41,004 nucleotides of DNA. Origin: Lachnospiraceae bacterium (lineage in GTDB: Bacteria > Bacillota > Clostridia > Lachnospirales > Lachnospiraceae). Shown piece after piece: positions 6,952 through 15,223 of this stretch. Numbering within the stretch: the stretch's first letter is position 1; every line of letters begins with the position of its first letter. Under the pieces are notes generated by a model. The model saw only the letters and a list, made by a program, of their open reading frames with translations. It did no database searches and was not told the DNA's origin. The translations under genes and the position numbers were made by a program. Where the stretch lies: the NCBI GenBank assembly GCA_028721415.1, contig JAQYIU010000104.1:1-41004 (forward strand), given 5' to 3'.

Positions 6952-8307
6952 ATGATAGCACAAGTTTTGGCTGTTTTAATTTTTGTGATAATGTTTGGAC
7001 TTATTATCTCAGAAAAGATTGAACGGCATATCGTAACGCTCGGCTGTGGTCTTGCAACATTAGTTCTCGTTTTTGGATTAAGCATGCACAGTATGAGTGC
7101 AATTTGGCACACATTAAATATCAGAAATATTTTTACAGTAGATTTCTGGTATCAGGCGGGAGAGGCAGCAGAGTCTTCTTCAGGTATTAACTGGGCAACA
7201 ATCATCTTTATTCTTGGGATGATGGTTATGGTTGAAGGAATGGCGAGAGTCGGTTTCTTCCGATGGCTCTGTATGAAGATTGCTCAGCTGGTAAAATACA
7301 AAACGATTCCGATTTTTATTACTTTTATGATTATGTCGGCCATACTGGCAATGTTCATCGACAGTATCACGGTTATTTTGTTTCTGGCTGCGGTCACGGT
7401 GGAGCTGGCCCAATTGCTGAAGTTTGATCCGATTCCAATGATTCTTTCAGAAATATTCTGTGCGAATCTGGGCGGTTCGGCTACCATGTGCGGAGATCCG
7501 CCGAATATTATCATCGGTACATCTCTGGGATATTCATTTGGAGATTTTATCACGAATACCGGTGTTATGGCAGGAATTTCCCTTGTCGTGATTATTCTTT
7601 ACTTTTATATCATATTCCATAAAGAGTTGTCTGTCACCAGTCAGAATGCAATCTCACCGGAAACTATGCCGGATGCAAAAGAAGCCATTACAGATAAAAA
7701 GGGATTTGTGGTGAGCTGCCTCATTTTCTTATGTGCGGTTGTGATGTTGGTCACTCATGCACAGACGGGACTTACTGTGGCATTTATCGGAACATTTATT
7801 GCCATTTTGACGTTGATCACATCTGCGAAATATGCCAAAGAAATGCTTCAGAAGGTGGATTACAAAACACTGTTATTTTTTGTGGGTCTTTTTGTGGTTG
7901 TCGGAGGTCTGGAAGAGACCGGAATTCTGGAGATTATTGCCGGTTATATCGGAGAAATCTGTGGAGGTAATCTGAAGCTGATGATTACCATTATTATCTG
8001 GGTTTCTGCTATCGCCAGCGCTTTTGTAGATAACATTCCATTTGCTGCAACTATGATTCCAGTTATTAAAACTCTTTCGATTGATAATAATGTCAGTTTA
8101 CCGATTCTGGCATGGGCATTGTCCATGGGTACCGATATCGGTGGAAGTGCAACTCCAATCGGTGCTTCTGCTAATGTAGTCGGCACTTCTGTGGCAGCAA
8201 AAGAAGGCTATCCGGTCGGTTGGGGACGTTATTGTGCCAAGATGGCACCGGCAACAATTCTGGTTTGTTTGATTTCTACGTTGTTTATGTTCTTCAGATA
8301 TTGTTAA
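6952..8307 (+). CDS. SLC13/ArsB-NhaD superfamily ion transporter
   Basis: The 451-residue polytopic protein has about eleven hydrophobic segments. It carries the two pseudo-symmetric signature loops of this superfamily: NLGGSATMCGDPPNIII in the middle and TDIGGSATPIGASANVVGTS near the C terminus. VDNIPFAA before the second loop is also typical. These features fit NhaD-type Na+/H+ antiporters and ArsB-type permeases, which the sequence alone does not separate. ATG 6952 has GGAGGAG ten bases upstream; an earlier TTG at 6919 lacks a ribosome site. The gene is followed after 15 bases by a cytidylate-kinase-like gene, so they are probably co-transcribed. Confidence 0.85.
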   Translation: MIAQVLAVLIFVIMFGLIISEKIERHIVTLGCGLATLVLVFGLSMHSMSAIWHTLNIRNIFTVDFWYQAGEAAESSSGINWATIIFILGMMVMVEGMARVGFFRWLCMKIAQLVKYKTIPIFITFMIMSAILAMFIDSITVILFLAAVTVELAQLLKFDPIPMILSEIFCANLGGSATMCGDPPNIIIGTSLGYSFGDFITNTGVMAGISLVVIILYFYIIFHKELSVTSQNAISPETMPDAKEAITDKKGFVVSCLIFLCAVVMLVTHAQTGLTVAFIGTFIAILTLITSAKYAKEMLQKVDYKTLLFFVGLFVVVGGLEETGILEIIAGYIGEICGGNLKLMITIIIWVSAIASAFVDNIPFAATMIPVIKTLSIDNNVSLPILAWALSMGTDIGGSATPIGASANVVGTSVAAKEGYPVGWGRYCAKMAPATILVCLISTLFMFFRYC

Positions 8308-8322
8308 GAGGGGGTAACAGTA

Positions 8323-8922
8323 ATGTCGAAACAGTTAATCATTTCCTTGAGCCGTGAATTTGGGAGCGGAGGACATCTCATTGCGGAGAAGCTGGCGGAG
8401 CGGTTTGAATTACCGCTCTATGATAAGAATCTCCTTCGGGAGATTGCCGGAGAGAGGGATATCAATCCGCAGAAACTGGAGAAATATGATGAGGTTCCGA
8501 GATACAAGTTCTTTTCCAGAACGGTCAACGGACACAGTAGTTCTCCGGAAGAAAATATTGCGAATCTGCAGTTCGATTTTCTTCGTAAGAAAGCAAAACA
8601 GGGCGATTCCTTTGTGATCGTGGGACGCTGTGCCGAGACAGTGTTAAAAGAATTTGAATGTATGGTTCCAATCTTCATTCTGGCAGATAAGGATGTGAAG
8701 TTAAAACGGATTATGGAGTTACATAATCTGACTGAGAATGAAGCGAAAGTGATGATTCACCGGGAGAATCGGAAGAGAAAGGATTACCACAATTATTACA
8801 GTGAGGTAAAATGGGGTGATTCTCGAAATTATGATTTGTCGATTAACAGTGGACGGCTGGGAATTGACCGGACGGTTGATTTATTAGAGCAATATATAAA
8901 GGAAAGAAATAGCCTGATTTAA
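8323..8922 (+). CDS. Cytidylate kinase-like family protein (first copy)
   Basis: The 199-residue protein belongs to the Cytidylate_kin2 group. The N terminus LIISLSREFGSGGHLIAEKLAE is a P-loop variant of the form SREFGSGG rather than GxxGxGK(S/T). FVIVGRCAETVL matches the strand carrying VGR in this family, and HNYYSEVKWGDSRNYDLSINSGRLG is the conserved C-terminal block. Members resemble CMP kinases, but their substrate is not established, and this protein lacks the standard Cmk P-loop (GPAGSGKST-like). It sits in an apparent operon behind the antiporter with GAGGGGG as ribosome site. A second copy follows the MATE gene. Confidence 0.85.
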   Translation: MSKQLIISLSREFGSGGHLIAEKLAERFELPLYDKNLLREIAGERDINPQKLEKYDEVPRYKFFSRTVNGHSSSPEENIANLQFDFLRKKAKQGDSFVIVGRCAETVLKEFECMVPIFILADKDVKLKRIMELHNLTENEAKVMIHRENRKRKDYHNYYSEVKWGDSRNYDLSINSGRLGIDRTVDLLEQYIKERNSLI

Positions 8923-8931
8923 AAATTTTTC

Positions 8932-8960
8932 TTGAAATTAAAAAAAGAATTTGCTAAAAT
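8932..8960 (+). promoter_or_regulatory. Promoter upstream of the MATE gene
   Basis: TTGAAA (8932-8937) and TAAAAT (8955-8960) have a 17-base spacer. The predicted transcript starts near 8967 and meets a terminator hairpin within about 15 bases. Confidence 0.65.
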
Positions 8961-8979
8961 ACGAAAATGTCGAGTGGCG

Positions 8980-9020
8980 AAAGCGTAAATCCAGATTTGG
9001 ATTTGCGCTTTTTCTTTTTT
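8980..9020 (+). terminator. Terminator or attenuator between the first kinase-like gene and the MATE gene
   Basis: AAAGCGTAAATCCA (8980-8993) pairs with TGGATTTGCGCTTT (from about 8998 to 9011), and TTTCTTTTTT follows. It can terminate the upstream operon. Because a promoter lies just before it and the MATE start codon 60 bases after it, it may also act as an attenuator. Confidence 0.8.
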
Positions 9021-9082
9021 GACAAAAACGGTTGTGGCAGCTTTCCGAAAGACTCCAAAATGAATAAAATATGGAGGTTAAC

Positions 9083-10465
9083 ATGAAAAAAGAAAAAGGA
9101 AAAAGTAAACTTGGGACAGAGAAAATAAGCAGATTGATGCTGACTATGGGAATCCCGATGATTTTATCTATGGTGCTTCAGGCAGTATACAATATTGTTG
9201 ACAGTGCATTTGTCTCCAACATGAGAGAAAACGGGGAGATGGCATTAAATGCCTTGACGCTGGCCTTTCCGGTTCAGATGCTGATCGTGGCAGTGGGAGT
9301 AGGTACTGGTGTTGGTGTCAATGCCCTTCTGGCAAAAAGTCTGGGACAGGGAAATCATAAGAAAGCATGTAAGGTTGCAGGAAATAGTATGTTTCTTGGA
9401 CTGATTATTCATATTGTATTTCTTATTTTTGGACTGGTAGGTGTCAGGGGGTATATCTGTACTCAAACTAAAAATCCGCTGGTCATTGATATGGCGTCAG
9501 ATTATCTTGGGATTTGTTGTGTGTTTTCCATGGGAATAATCTTTTTCTCTATTTTTGAGAAATTACTGCAGGCGACGGGACGGTCTCATTTATCCACCAT
9601 TGCACAGGTATCCGGTGCTTTGACAAATATTATTCTTGACCCGATTTTTATCTACGGCTGGGGTGTACCGGAGATGGGAGCCAGGGGTGCGGCGATCGCG
9701 ACCGTAATCGGACAGATTGTATCCATGGTAGTGGCAGTTTCTTTCCATCTGAAATACAACAAGGAAATCGAGAATGGTATCCGTTTCATGAAACCGGAGA
9801 GAAAGGTGATAGGAGAAATTTATTCCATCGGTCTTCCGGCAATTATCGCACAGGCACTGATGGTGGTCATGACATATGGACTTAATATCATATTGGGAAG
9901 AATCAGCGAGTCAGCTGTTACTGCCTATGGCCTTTATTATAAAATACAGCAATTCCTTTTATTTGCCGCATTTGGACTCAGGGATGTGATTACACCTGTG
10001 GTATCCTTTAATTATGGTATGGGAAGCAGAACAAGAGTGAAGGAAGGTATTAAATGTGGCATGTTGTATACTTTGGTGATCATGGCAGCAGGCCTCATTG
10101 TACTGGAAATCTTTGCAACCCCGTTTGCATCCATATTTGGTCTGTCCGGTGAGACAGAAGCTCTTTGTGTCAGTGCAATTCATATCATCTCCGTAAGTTT
10201 TATTTTCGCTGGAATGAATGTGGCTTATCAGGGAATCTTCCAGGCGTTGGATGGTGGAATGGAATCCCTTGTCCTTTCTGTTTGCCGGCAATTCTTATTT
10301 GTGCTTCCGGTGGCTTGGGCATTATCCCTTCCTGCTCTCACATCTCCGGAAAAAATATGGTATGTGTGGCTGACGTTCCCGATTGCAGAAATTCTTACAG
10401 CAGTGATTGGAACCAGATTTATGAAGAAAATCAAGAAAAACAAAATTGATAGTCTGGAGGCGTAG
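9083..10465 (+). CDS. MATE family multidrug/metabolite exporter
   Basis: The 460-residue protein has twelve predicted membrane segments in two related halves. The opening block [20 protein letters not shown] followed by IVDSAFVS is typical of the MATE family, and the start of the second half ([18 protein letters not shown]) repeats the pattern. MATE proteins export cationic compounds using Na+ or H+ gradients. Substrate cannot be inferred. ATG 9083 has GGAGG six bases upstream; the in-frame ATG 9071 overlaps that ribosome site. The stop codon TAG ends two bases before the next gene, a second cytidylate-kinase-like protein, so the pair is almost certainly co-translated. Confidence 0.92.
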   Translation: MKKEKGKSKLGTEKISRLMLTMGIPMILSMVLQAVYNIVDSAFVSNMRENGEMALNALTLAFPVQMLIVAVGVGTGVGVNALLAKSLGQGNHKKACKVAGNSMFLGLIIHIVFLIFGLVGVRGYICTQTKNPLVIDMASDYLGICCVFSMGIIFFSIFEKLLQATGRSHLSTIAQVSGALTNIILDPIFIYGWGVPEMGARGAAIATVIGQIVSMVVAVSFHLKYNKEIENGIRFMKPERKVIGEIYSIGLPAIIAQALMVVMTYGLNIILGRISESAVTAYGLYYKIQQFLLFAAFGLRDVITPVVSFNYGMGSRTRVKEGIKCGMLYTLVIMAAGLIVLEIFATPFASIFGLSGETEALCVSAIHIISVSFIFAGMNVAYQGIFQALDGGMESLVLSVCRQFLFVLPVAWALSLPALTSPEKIWYVWLTFPIAEILTAVIGTRFMKKIKKNKIDSLEA

Positions 10466-10467
10466 TG

Positions 10468-11058
10468 ATGAGTAAAAAAATAATTACAGTAAGCAGAGAA
10501 TTTGGAAGTGGCGGACGGTATATTGCAGAACAGGTGGCAAAACGTCTGGATTATGAATATTATGACAAGGCAATCATAGCTAGAGTTGCTGAAGAGACCG
10601 GCTTGTCAGAAAAATTCATTGAAGGAGAAGGGGAATATGCTCCAAAACAGCATTGGTTTACCTATGCCTTTGTGGGACGAGACCAGCAGGGGTTATCCCT
10701 GGGAGGCCGGATGTATGCCGCCCAGAGAAAGATTATTTTAGATGTGGCAGAAAAAGAATCTTGTGTGATCGTTGGACGTTGTGCCGATGATATTCTGAGT
10801 GATAGAGAAGACTGTCTTAACGTATTTATCTGTGGAGATCTTAAAGAAAAAACAGAACGTATCACAAAGATGTATGAACTTTCCGAAAAAGAGGCTCAGA
10901 GAAAAATGAGAGAAGTCGATAAAAAAAGGAGTTTGCATTATAATTATTATACGGAACGAAAATGGGGCGATGCCAGAAATTATTCCATTGCCCTTAATAG
11001 CAGCCAGATTGGATATGAGAAATGTATAGATATTATCTGTGATTTGGCAGGACAATAA
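10468..11058 (+). CDS. Cytidylate kinase-like family protein (second copy)
   Basis: This 196-residue protein is a clear paralogue of the one at 8323-8922. It shares SREFGSGGRYIAEQ at the N terminus, VIVGRCADDIL in the middle and YNYYTERKWGDARNYSIALNS near the end. The region between about residues 45 and 75 differs strongly, which is where a nucleotide-specific lid or acceptor site might lie. As in its paralogue, the P-loop is SREFGSGG, unlike the standard cytidylate kinase. ATG 10468 has TGGAGG nine bases upstream and starts two bases after the MATE stop codon. A strong terminator ends the operon. Substrate and purpose are unknown. Confidence 0.85.
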   Translation: MSKKIITVSREFGSGGRYIAEQVAKRLDYEYYDKAIIARVAEETGLSEKFIEGEGEYAPKQHWFTYAFVGRDQQGLSLGGRMYAAQRKIILDVAEKESCVIVGRCADDILSDREDCLNVFICGDLKEKTERITKMYELSEKEAQRKMREVDKKRSLHYNYYTERKWGDARNYSIALNSSQIGYEKCIDIICDLAGQ

Positions 11059-11134
11059 ACTTTATCTGATTTTCAGCCTATGGGCTTTGCCGCTCTGATA
11101 GAGAAGTGCAGCTTCACAGATAGAAGAAAGCGGG

Positions 11135-11191
11135 AACCGTTCTATTACATGGCGTATTATTATACAAATGTAATAGAACGGTTTTCTTTTT
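11135..11191 (+). terminator. Terminator of the MATE/kinase-like operon
   Basis: A perfect 16-bp stem (11135-11150 with 11168-11183) encloses a 17-base loop and is followed by a T-rich tail to 11191. Confidence 0.88.
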
Positions 11192-11235
11192 GTTGGATTT
11201 GGAGCTGCACTTCATTTAGTGTGGCAGCTCCATTT

Positions 11236-11547
11236 CTATTTAGCCAGCAATTGCTGAAGATGGAATTTATCCTGTACTCCCAAAGCCGTTGCGGTACATT
11301 TTCCTTTTTTAAATACTTTGGTAGAAGGAATTGTATGAATTCCATACATTGCAGACAGAGAGGGTTCTTTATCCACATCAATTTTTCCGACTAAAACATC
11401 CGGATGTTCATAGGAATACATGGTCAAAAACATATCCTGTTTTCTTGAGTCTGGACTATTCTGGCTGTTGAAGCTGAGAACCACTGGTTTATCTGAATGA
11501 AAGATGAGATTTGAAAAATTTGACTTTGTTACATCTTTTACTGACAT
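11236..11547 (-). CDS. Thioredoxin-fold protein lacking the active-site cysteines
   Basis: The 103-residue protein has the thioredoxin length and order of elements. The strand VVLSF (residues 22-26), the helix start after it, VLVGKIDVDKEPSLSAMYGI and the cis-proline loop HTIPSTKVFKKG are all present. Where thioredoxins have WCGPC, this protein has QNSPD (residues 29-33), so both redox cysteines are replaced by Asn and Asp. It cannot act as a dithiol reductase; a binding or chaperone role is one possibility. ATG 11547 has AGGAGTG upstream. It is a single gene between two plus-strand operons. Confidence 0.75.
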   Translation of the reverse strand: MSVKDVTKSNFSNLIFHSDKPVVLSFNSQNSPDSRKQDMFLTMYSYEHPDVLVGKIDVDKEPSLSAMYGIHTIPSTKVFKKGKCTATALGVQDKFHLQQLLAK

Positions 11548-11680
11548 AAGATCACTCCTGCATAAAAATATGGTAACTTGATTCTATTATTTTAAAGTAT
11601 CTTGATAAAATTTGTCTTAATACTAATCTCCCCCGTTAAGAGAAAAATATACGAAAAAAAATATTTAGAAAAACCCTGAT

Positions 11681-11701
11681 TTCCTATTGACATTATAGGA
11701 A
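11681..11701. promoter_or_regulatory. Operator-like inverted repeat over the metY -35 box
   Basis: TTCCTAT and ATAGGAA form a perfect 7-bp inverted repeat with a 7-base spacer. The repeat covers the TTGACA box of the metY promoter, a position where a bound dimer would block RNA polymerase. The regulator is not identified. Confidence 0.55.
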
Positions 11702-11715
11702 TTGTAGTGTAATAT
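11687..11715 (+). promoter_or_regulatory. Promoter of the metY-cysK operon
   Basis: TTGACA (11687-11692) and TAATAT (11710-11715) have a 17-base spacer. Transcription would start near 11722, giving a leader of about 210 bases before metY. A weaker second -10 (TATAAT 11899-11904) lies close to metY. Confidence 0.7.
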
Positions 11716-11747
11716 AATGTCAACGACAGAGAGAGGGAAGTGACAGG

Positions 11748-11819
11748 ATGAAAAAAAGTAAGATATGGTTCTGGTTATGTCTGGATGACCGAATGTGTTG
11801 TGAGGAATCCCATTGTTAG
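11748..11819 (+). CDS. Cysteine-rich 23-residue leader peptide upstream of metY-cysK
   Basis: A short ORF starts at ATG 11748 with GAGGGAAG about eight bases upstream, 25 bases after the predicted transcription start. It encodes a basic start (MKKSK), an aromatic stretch (IWFW) and then LCLDDRMCCEESHC before TAG. Four of the last thirteen codons are TGT. It precedes a methionine/cysteine synthesis operon, so a cysteine-sensing leader peptide whose translation speed controls the downstream genes is a reasonable inference. The following 110 bases contain an inverted repeat (AACCAGC/GCTGGTT, 11851-11857 with 11882-11888) but no U-tailed terminator. The mechanism, if real, may therefore act on translation or through Rho. 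No conservation test was possible. Confidence 0.6.
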   Translation: MKKSKIWFWLCLDDRMCCEESHC

Positions 11820-11932
11820 CAGAGATCCATACCAATTGCAATATCAGATCAACCAGCAAGAAGAAACGTTCATGATTTTGAAGCTGGTTCCAAGTAATTA
11901 TAATAGAAATGATTAAGAACAGGAGAAATAAC

Positions 11933-13246
11933 ATGAGTAAAAAATCATATGCAGATAGAAATTTTAAATTTGAAAAAATACAGTTACACGTAGGTCAGGA
12001 AAGTGCAGATGCGGTTACCGATGCAAGAGCGGTTCCGATTTACCAGACATCTTCTTTTGTGTTCCATAATTCACAGCATGCGGCAGATCGTTTTAGTTTA
12101 AAAGATGCCGGCAACATTTATGGAAGATTGACCAATCCGACCGTTGACATTTTTGAAAAGAGAATCGCAGCATTGGAAGGCGGTGTTGCAGCACTGGCAA
12201 CTGCTTCCGGAGCAGCAGCAGTTACATACGCGATTCAGAATGTAGCCCTTGCCGGAGATCATATCGTAGCAGCGAAGAACATTTACGGTGGTACATATAA
12301 CCTGTTGGCTCATACATTACCGGATTTCGGTGTAGAAGCAACTTTCGTTGATCCTTTAGATCCATCCGCTTTTGAAGCAGCGATCAAAGAGAATACAAAA
12401 GCTCTTTATATTGAAGCACTTGGTAATCCAAATTCAGAAGTGACAGACATTGAAGCGATTGCCAATATTGCCCATGCACATAATATTCCATTACTGATTG
12501 ATGCAACTTTTGCAACACCATATCTCTTAAGACCGATTGAATACGGTGCAGATATCGTGATTCATTCCGCAACCAAGTTTATCGGCGGACATGGAACAAG
12601 CATCGGTGGTGTGATTGTTGATGCAGGTAAGTTTGACTGGAAGGCATCCGGCAAATTCCCTCAGTTAACAGAACCGAACCCAAGTTACCATGGTATTAGC
12701 TTTGTGGATGCAGCAGGTCCGGCAGCTTTCGTTACAAGAATTCGTGCCATTTTACTGAGAGATACCGGAGCAACTCTTTCTCCGATTCATGCATTTGTGT
12801 TCCTTCAGGGACTGGAAACTTTATCCCTCAGAGTGGAACGTCATGTAGAAAATACACGAAAAGTTATCGAATATTTAAAAACTCAGCCATTGGTTGAGAA
12901 AATCAATCATCCACTGGCTACCGATGATCCGGAACAGAAACGATTATATGAGAAATACTTCCCGAAGGGAGGCGGTTCCATCTTCACATTTGAGATTAAA
13001 GGAGATGATAAGACAGCTCAGAAATTTATTGATAATCTGGAATTGTTCTCCTTACTTGCCAATGTGGCTGATGTGAAATCTCTGGTAATCCACCCGGCAT
13101 CCACAACTCATTCCGAGCTTAACGCAGAAGAATTGCTGGATCAGGGTATCAGACCAAACACTATCCGTCTTTCCATCGGAACAGAGCATATTGATGATAT
13201 TATTGAAGATTTAGACGAAGCATTTAAAGTAATTGGGGAGGAATAG
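11933..13246 (+). CDS. metY: O-acetylhomoserine sulfhydrylase
   Basis: The 437-residue protein belongs to the Cys/Met metabolism PLP enzymes. The N terminus has [12 protein letters not shown] and [24 protein letters not shown] is near the cofactor pocket and [16 protein letters not shown] carries the lysine that binds PLP. The length and the long C-terminal part match O-acetylhomoserine aminocarboxypropyltransferases, which make homocysteine from O-acetylhomoserine and sulfide. ATG 11933 has AGGAG seven bases upstream, which rules against the earlier in-frame ATG 11909. cysK follows after two bases. The leader carries an inverted repeat and a Cys-codon ORF. Confidence 0.93.
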   Translation: MSKKSYADRNFKFEKIQLHVGQESADAVTDARAVPIYQTSSFVFHNSQHAADRFSLKDAGNIYGRLTNPTVDIFEKRIAALEGGVAALATASGAAAVTYAIQNVALAGDHIVAAKNIYGGTYNLLAHTLPDFGVEATFVDPLDPSAFEAAIKENTKALYIEALGNPNSEVTDIEAIANIAHAHNIPLLIDATFATPYLLRPIEYGADIVIHSATKFIGGHGTSIGGVIVDAGKFDWKASGKFPQLTEPNPSYHGISFVDAAGPAAFVTRIRAILLRDTGATLSPIHAFVFLQGLETLSLRVERHVENTRKVIEYLKTQPLVEKINHPLATDDPEQKRLYEKYFPKGGGSIFTFEIKGDDKTAQKFIDNLELFSLLANVADVKSLVIHPASTTHSELNAEELLDQGIRPNTIRLSIGTEHIDDIIEDLDEAFKVIGEE

Positions 13247-13248
13247 TC

Positions 13249-14178
13249 ATGGCAGTATATCATAATGTTTTAGAATTAGTTGGTGATACCCCTCTATTAG
13301 AAGCACAGAATCTGGAAAAAGTTTATGAGCTTAAAGCAAAATTATTTTTAAAGCTGGAATATTTTAATCCGGCAGGAAGTATCAAAGATCGTATTGCCAA
13401 GGCAATGATTGAAGATGCAGAGACTAACGGATTGATTTCCGAAGGTGCGACCATTATAGAACCAACTTCCGGTAATACCGGAATCGGCCTTGCTGCAGTA
13501 GCTGTGGCAAAGGGCTATAAAGCAATTTTGACTATGCCGGAAACGATGAGTGTGGAAAGAAGAAATATTTTAAAGGCATATGGTGCAGAAATTGTTCTGA
13601 CACCAGGTGAAAAAGGAATGTCAGGAGCTATTGCAAAGGCAAAAGAACTGGCAGAAGAAATTCCGAACAGCTTTATCCCAGGACAGTTTGATAATCCGGC
13701 CAATCCTGCAGTTCATAAAGCAACGACCGGACCGGAGATCTGGAGAGATACAGAAGGTCAGGTTGACATTTTTATCGCAGGTGTAGGAACAGGCGGAACC
13801 TTAACCGGAACAGGAACCTATCTGAAAGAGCAGAAACCGGAAGTGAAAGTGATTGCTGTGGAACCAGCCACATCTCCTGTATTATCCAAAGGTGTGGGAG
13901 GTCCTCATAAGATTCAGGGAATCGGTGCAGGATTTGTGCCGAAAGTATTGAACACAGATGTTTATGATGAGATTTTCCCTGTAGAAAATGATAGAGCATT
14001 TGAATTTGGAAAAGTTTTGGCAAAGACAGAAGGAATCCTTGTCGGTATTTCATCCGGTGCTGCCCTCTATGCCGCAGTGGAAACGGCAAAGAAGCCGGAA
14101 AATGAAGGTAAGACCATCGTTGTAGTATTGCCGGATAACGGTGACAGATATTATTCCACACCTCTTTTCCAGCAATAA
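13249..14178 (+). CDS. cysK: Cysteine synthase A (O-acetylserine sulfhydrylase)
   Basis: The 309-residue protein is a fold-type II PLP enzyme. [15 protein letters not shown] (about residues 42-56) holds the PLP lysine, [12 protein letters not shown] (about 72-83) is the substrate-binding loop, and [13 protein letters not shown] binds the phosphate of [14 protein letters not shown] and [13 protein letters not shown] complete the pattern. It combines O-acetylserine with sulfide to make cysteine in the cytoplasm. The ribosome site GGGGAGG lies inside the end of metY and the gap is two bases, so translation is likely coupled. A bidirectional terminator ends the operon. Confidence 0.96.
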   Translation: MAVYHNVLELVGDTPLLEAQNLEKVYELKAKLFLKLEYFNPAGSIKDRIAKAMIEDAETNGLISEGATIIEPTSGNTGIGLAAVAVAKGYKAILTMPETMSVERRNILKAYGAEIVLTPGEKGMSGAIAKAKELAEEIPNSFIPGQFDNPANPAVHKATTGPEIWRDTEGQVDIFIAGVGTGGTLTGTGTYLKEQKPEVKVIAVEPATSPVLSKGVGGPHKIQGIGAGFVPKVLNTDVYDEIFPVENDRAFEFGKVLAKTEGILVGISSGAALYAAVETAKKPENEGKTIVVVLPDNGDRYYSTPLFQQ

Positions 14179-14186
14179 AAAAATGG

Positions 14187-14214
14187 GGCTGTCGCAATGC
14201 GACAGCCTATTTTT
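14187..14214 (+). terminator. Bidirectional terminator between cysK and the DUF4097 gene
   Basis: GGCTGTCGCA pairs perfectly with TGCGACAGCC (14187-14207), with A residues on the left and T residues on the right. It serves both converging genes. A closely related hairpin lies at 20596-20635. Confidence 0.9.
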
Positions 14215-14216
14215 CA

Positions 14217-15032
14217 TTAGTATCGAAGCAGTACATCTCCATTAATCGTAGAAATACGGACATTCTGGAATGGTTTGCTTCCCAGTGTTCCGACAATATT
14301 TTTGATATTACCAGGTTTTGTTTTTACTTCCAGACCCTCGATTTCTGAAGTAATATCCCCCGTCTTGCTGATTCCGTCCACTTTCATTCCTGCATCTTTT
14401 GGAAGAACCAGTTCAATATTTCCGTTTAAGGTATTGCATTCTACAATATTATTCAGTGAAGAAAAAGCAGCATAGATAATACTGGATGAGGTTTCCAGTT
14501 TTGCTCCGCCATCAATTTGTTTTGCAATAATATTGCCGGAAACAGAGTGGAGATCCGTAAAACCAATGGAATGGTCAATCTGAATCGGACTGGCTGGGGT
14601 GCTGATTCGGATACGTGGGGAGGTGATTGTCTTTAAGGTGACAGCACCTTCTCCGGTTTCTGCAGCAAAACGGTCAAAAATCCAATCGTCTTCTGTGGTG
14701 ATATGCCCATATTGGCTGGAAAGAGATAGTTCTCCATGCCAGCTTTCCGGAAGAAAAACTTCAACATATGTATTGTGGTTCACTTCTTCTCTGCGGCCAT
14801 AGCGAATGGTGGTCTTAATTCGGTTGGCAGATACTTTTGCATAATATTCAGATCCGGACAGACCGCCAATATATTCTTTTAAAATGAGAGATTTCCCCTC
14901 TGTTTTGTGGAGAAAAATAGTTTCAGCATGGTAACCGATCTGAAGGGATTTTACAGAAGAAATATCCATCTCCAAAGTGTTATCCGGGGTTGTCTGGGCA
15001 AGTTGTGGGGTGATGATTTGTTCGTTTTTCAT
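14217..15032 (-). CDS. DUF4097-type beta-strand repeat protein
   Basis: The 271-residue protein has no clear signal peptide or membrane segment. From about residue 35 it consists of short alternating beta strands with patterns such as VEVFLPESWHGELSLSSQYG, FTDLHSVSGNIIAKQI and VRISTINGDVLLRY. This is the right-handed helix-like repeat of DUF4097 (putative adhesin) proteins, whose function is not established; many are encoded with PadR/DUF1700 regulators, which are absent here. ATG 15032 has AAGGAG six bases upstream, better than the in-frame ATG 15059. It is a single gene with a terminator on its 3' side. Confidence 0.78.
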   Translation of the reverse strand: MKNEQIITPQLAQTTPDNTLEMDISSVKSLQIGYHAETIFLHKTEGKSLILKEYIGGLSGSEYYAKVSANRIKTTIRYGRREEVNHNTYVEVFLPESWHGELSLSSQYGHITTEDDWIFDRFAAETGEGAVTLKTITSPRIRISTPASPIQIDHSIGFTDLHSVSGNIIAKQIDGGAKLETSSSIIYAAFSSLNNIVECNTLNGNIELVLPKDAGMKVDGISKTGDITSEIEGLEVKTKPGNIKNIVGTLGSKPFQNVRISTINGDVLLRY

Positions 15033-15157
15033 GGCCTTCTCCTTCATATCATGATTCATATAGTGATGTAATATAATAAATGAGTATTTTTATATTGTCA
15101 CTATATGCAATATTCCTATGTATATTATAGGATAGAAAAAAAGAAAAAGCAATAAAA

Positions 15158-15196
15158 TGCCCCGGACTGAGAAAAAAATTTCACAAGACCGGGGCA
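15158..15196 (-). terminator. Terminator after the CDP-glycerol transferase gene
   Basis: TGCCCCGG (15158-15165) pairs with CCGGGGCA (15189-15196). On the minus strand the hairpin is followed by a T-rich stretch and lies 28 bases after the stop codon of the transferase gene. Confidence 0.65.
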
Positions 15197-15223
15197 AATC
15201 TGTACATGAGGCTATTGACATGC

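Noticed and set aside
8323-8922. True housekeeping cytidylate kinase (cmk)
   Set aside because: The standard Cmk P-loop is missing, the SREFGSGG variant points to the cytidylate-kinase-like group, and there are two copies beside transporters.
11548-11932. T-box or SAM riboswitch upstream of metY
   Set aside because: I found neither the T-box GGTGG-containing antiterminator sequence nor a SAM-box core in the leader, and there is no leader terminator.
11665-11934. An 89-codon minus-strand frame upstream of metY
   Set aside because: It is antisense to the promoter and leader ORF, lacks a ribosome site and has low-complexity hydrophobic content.
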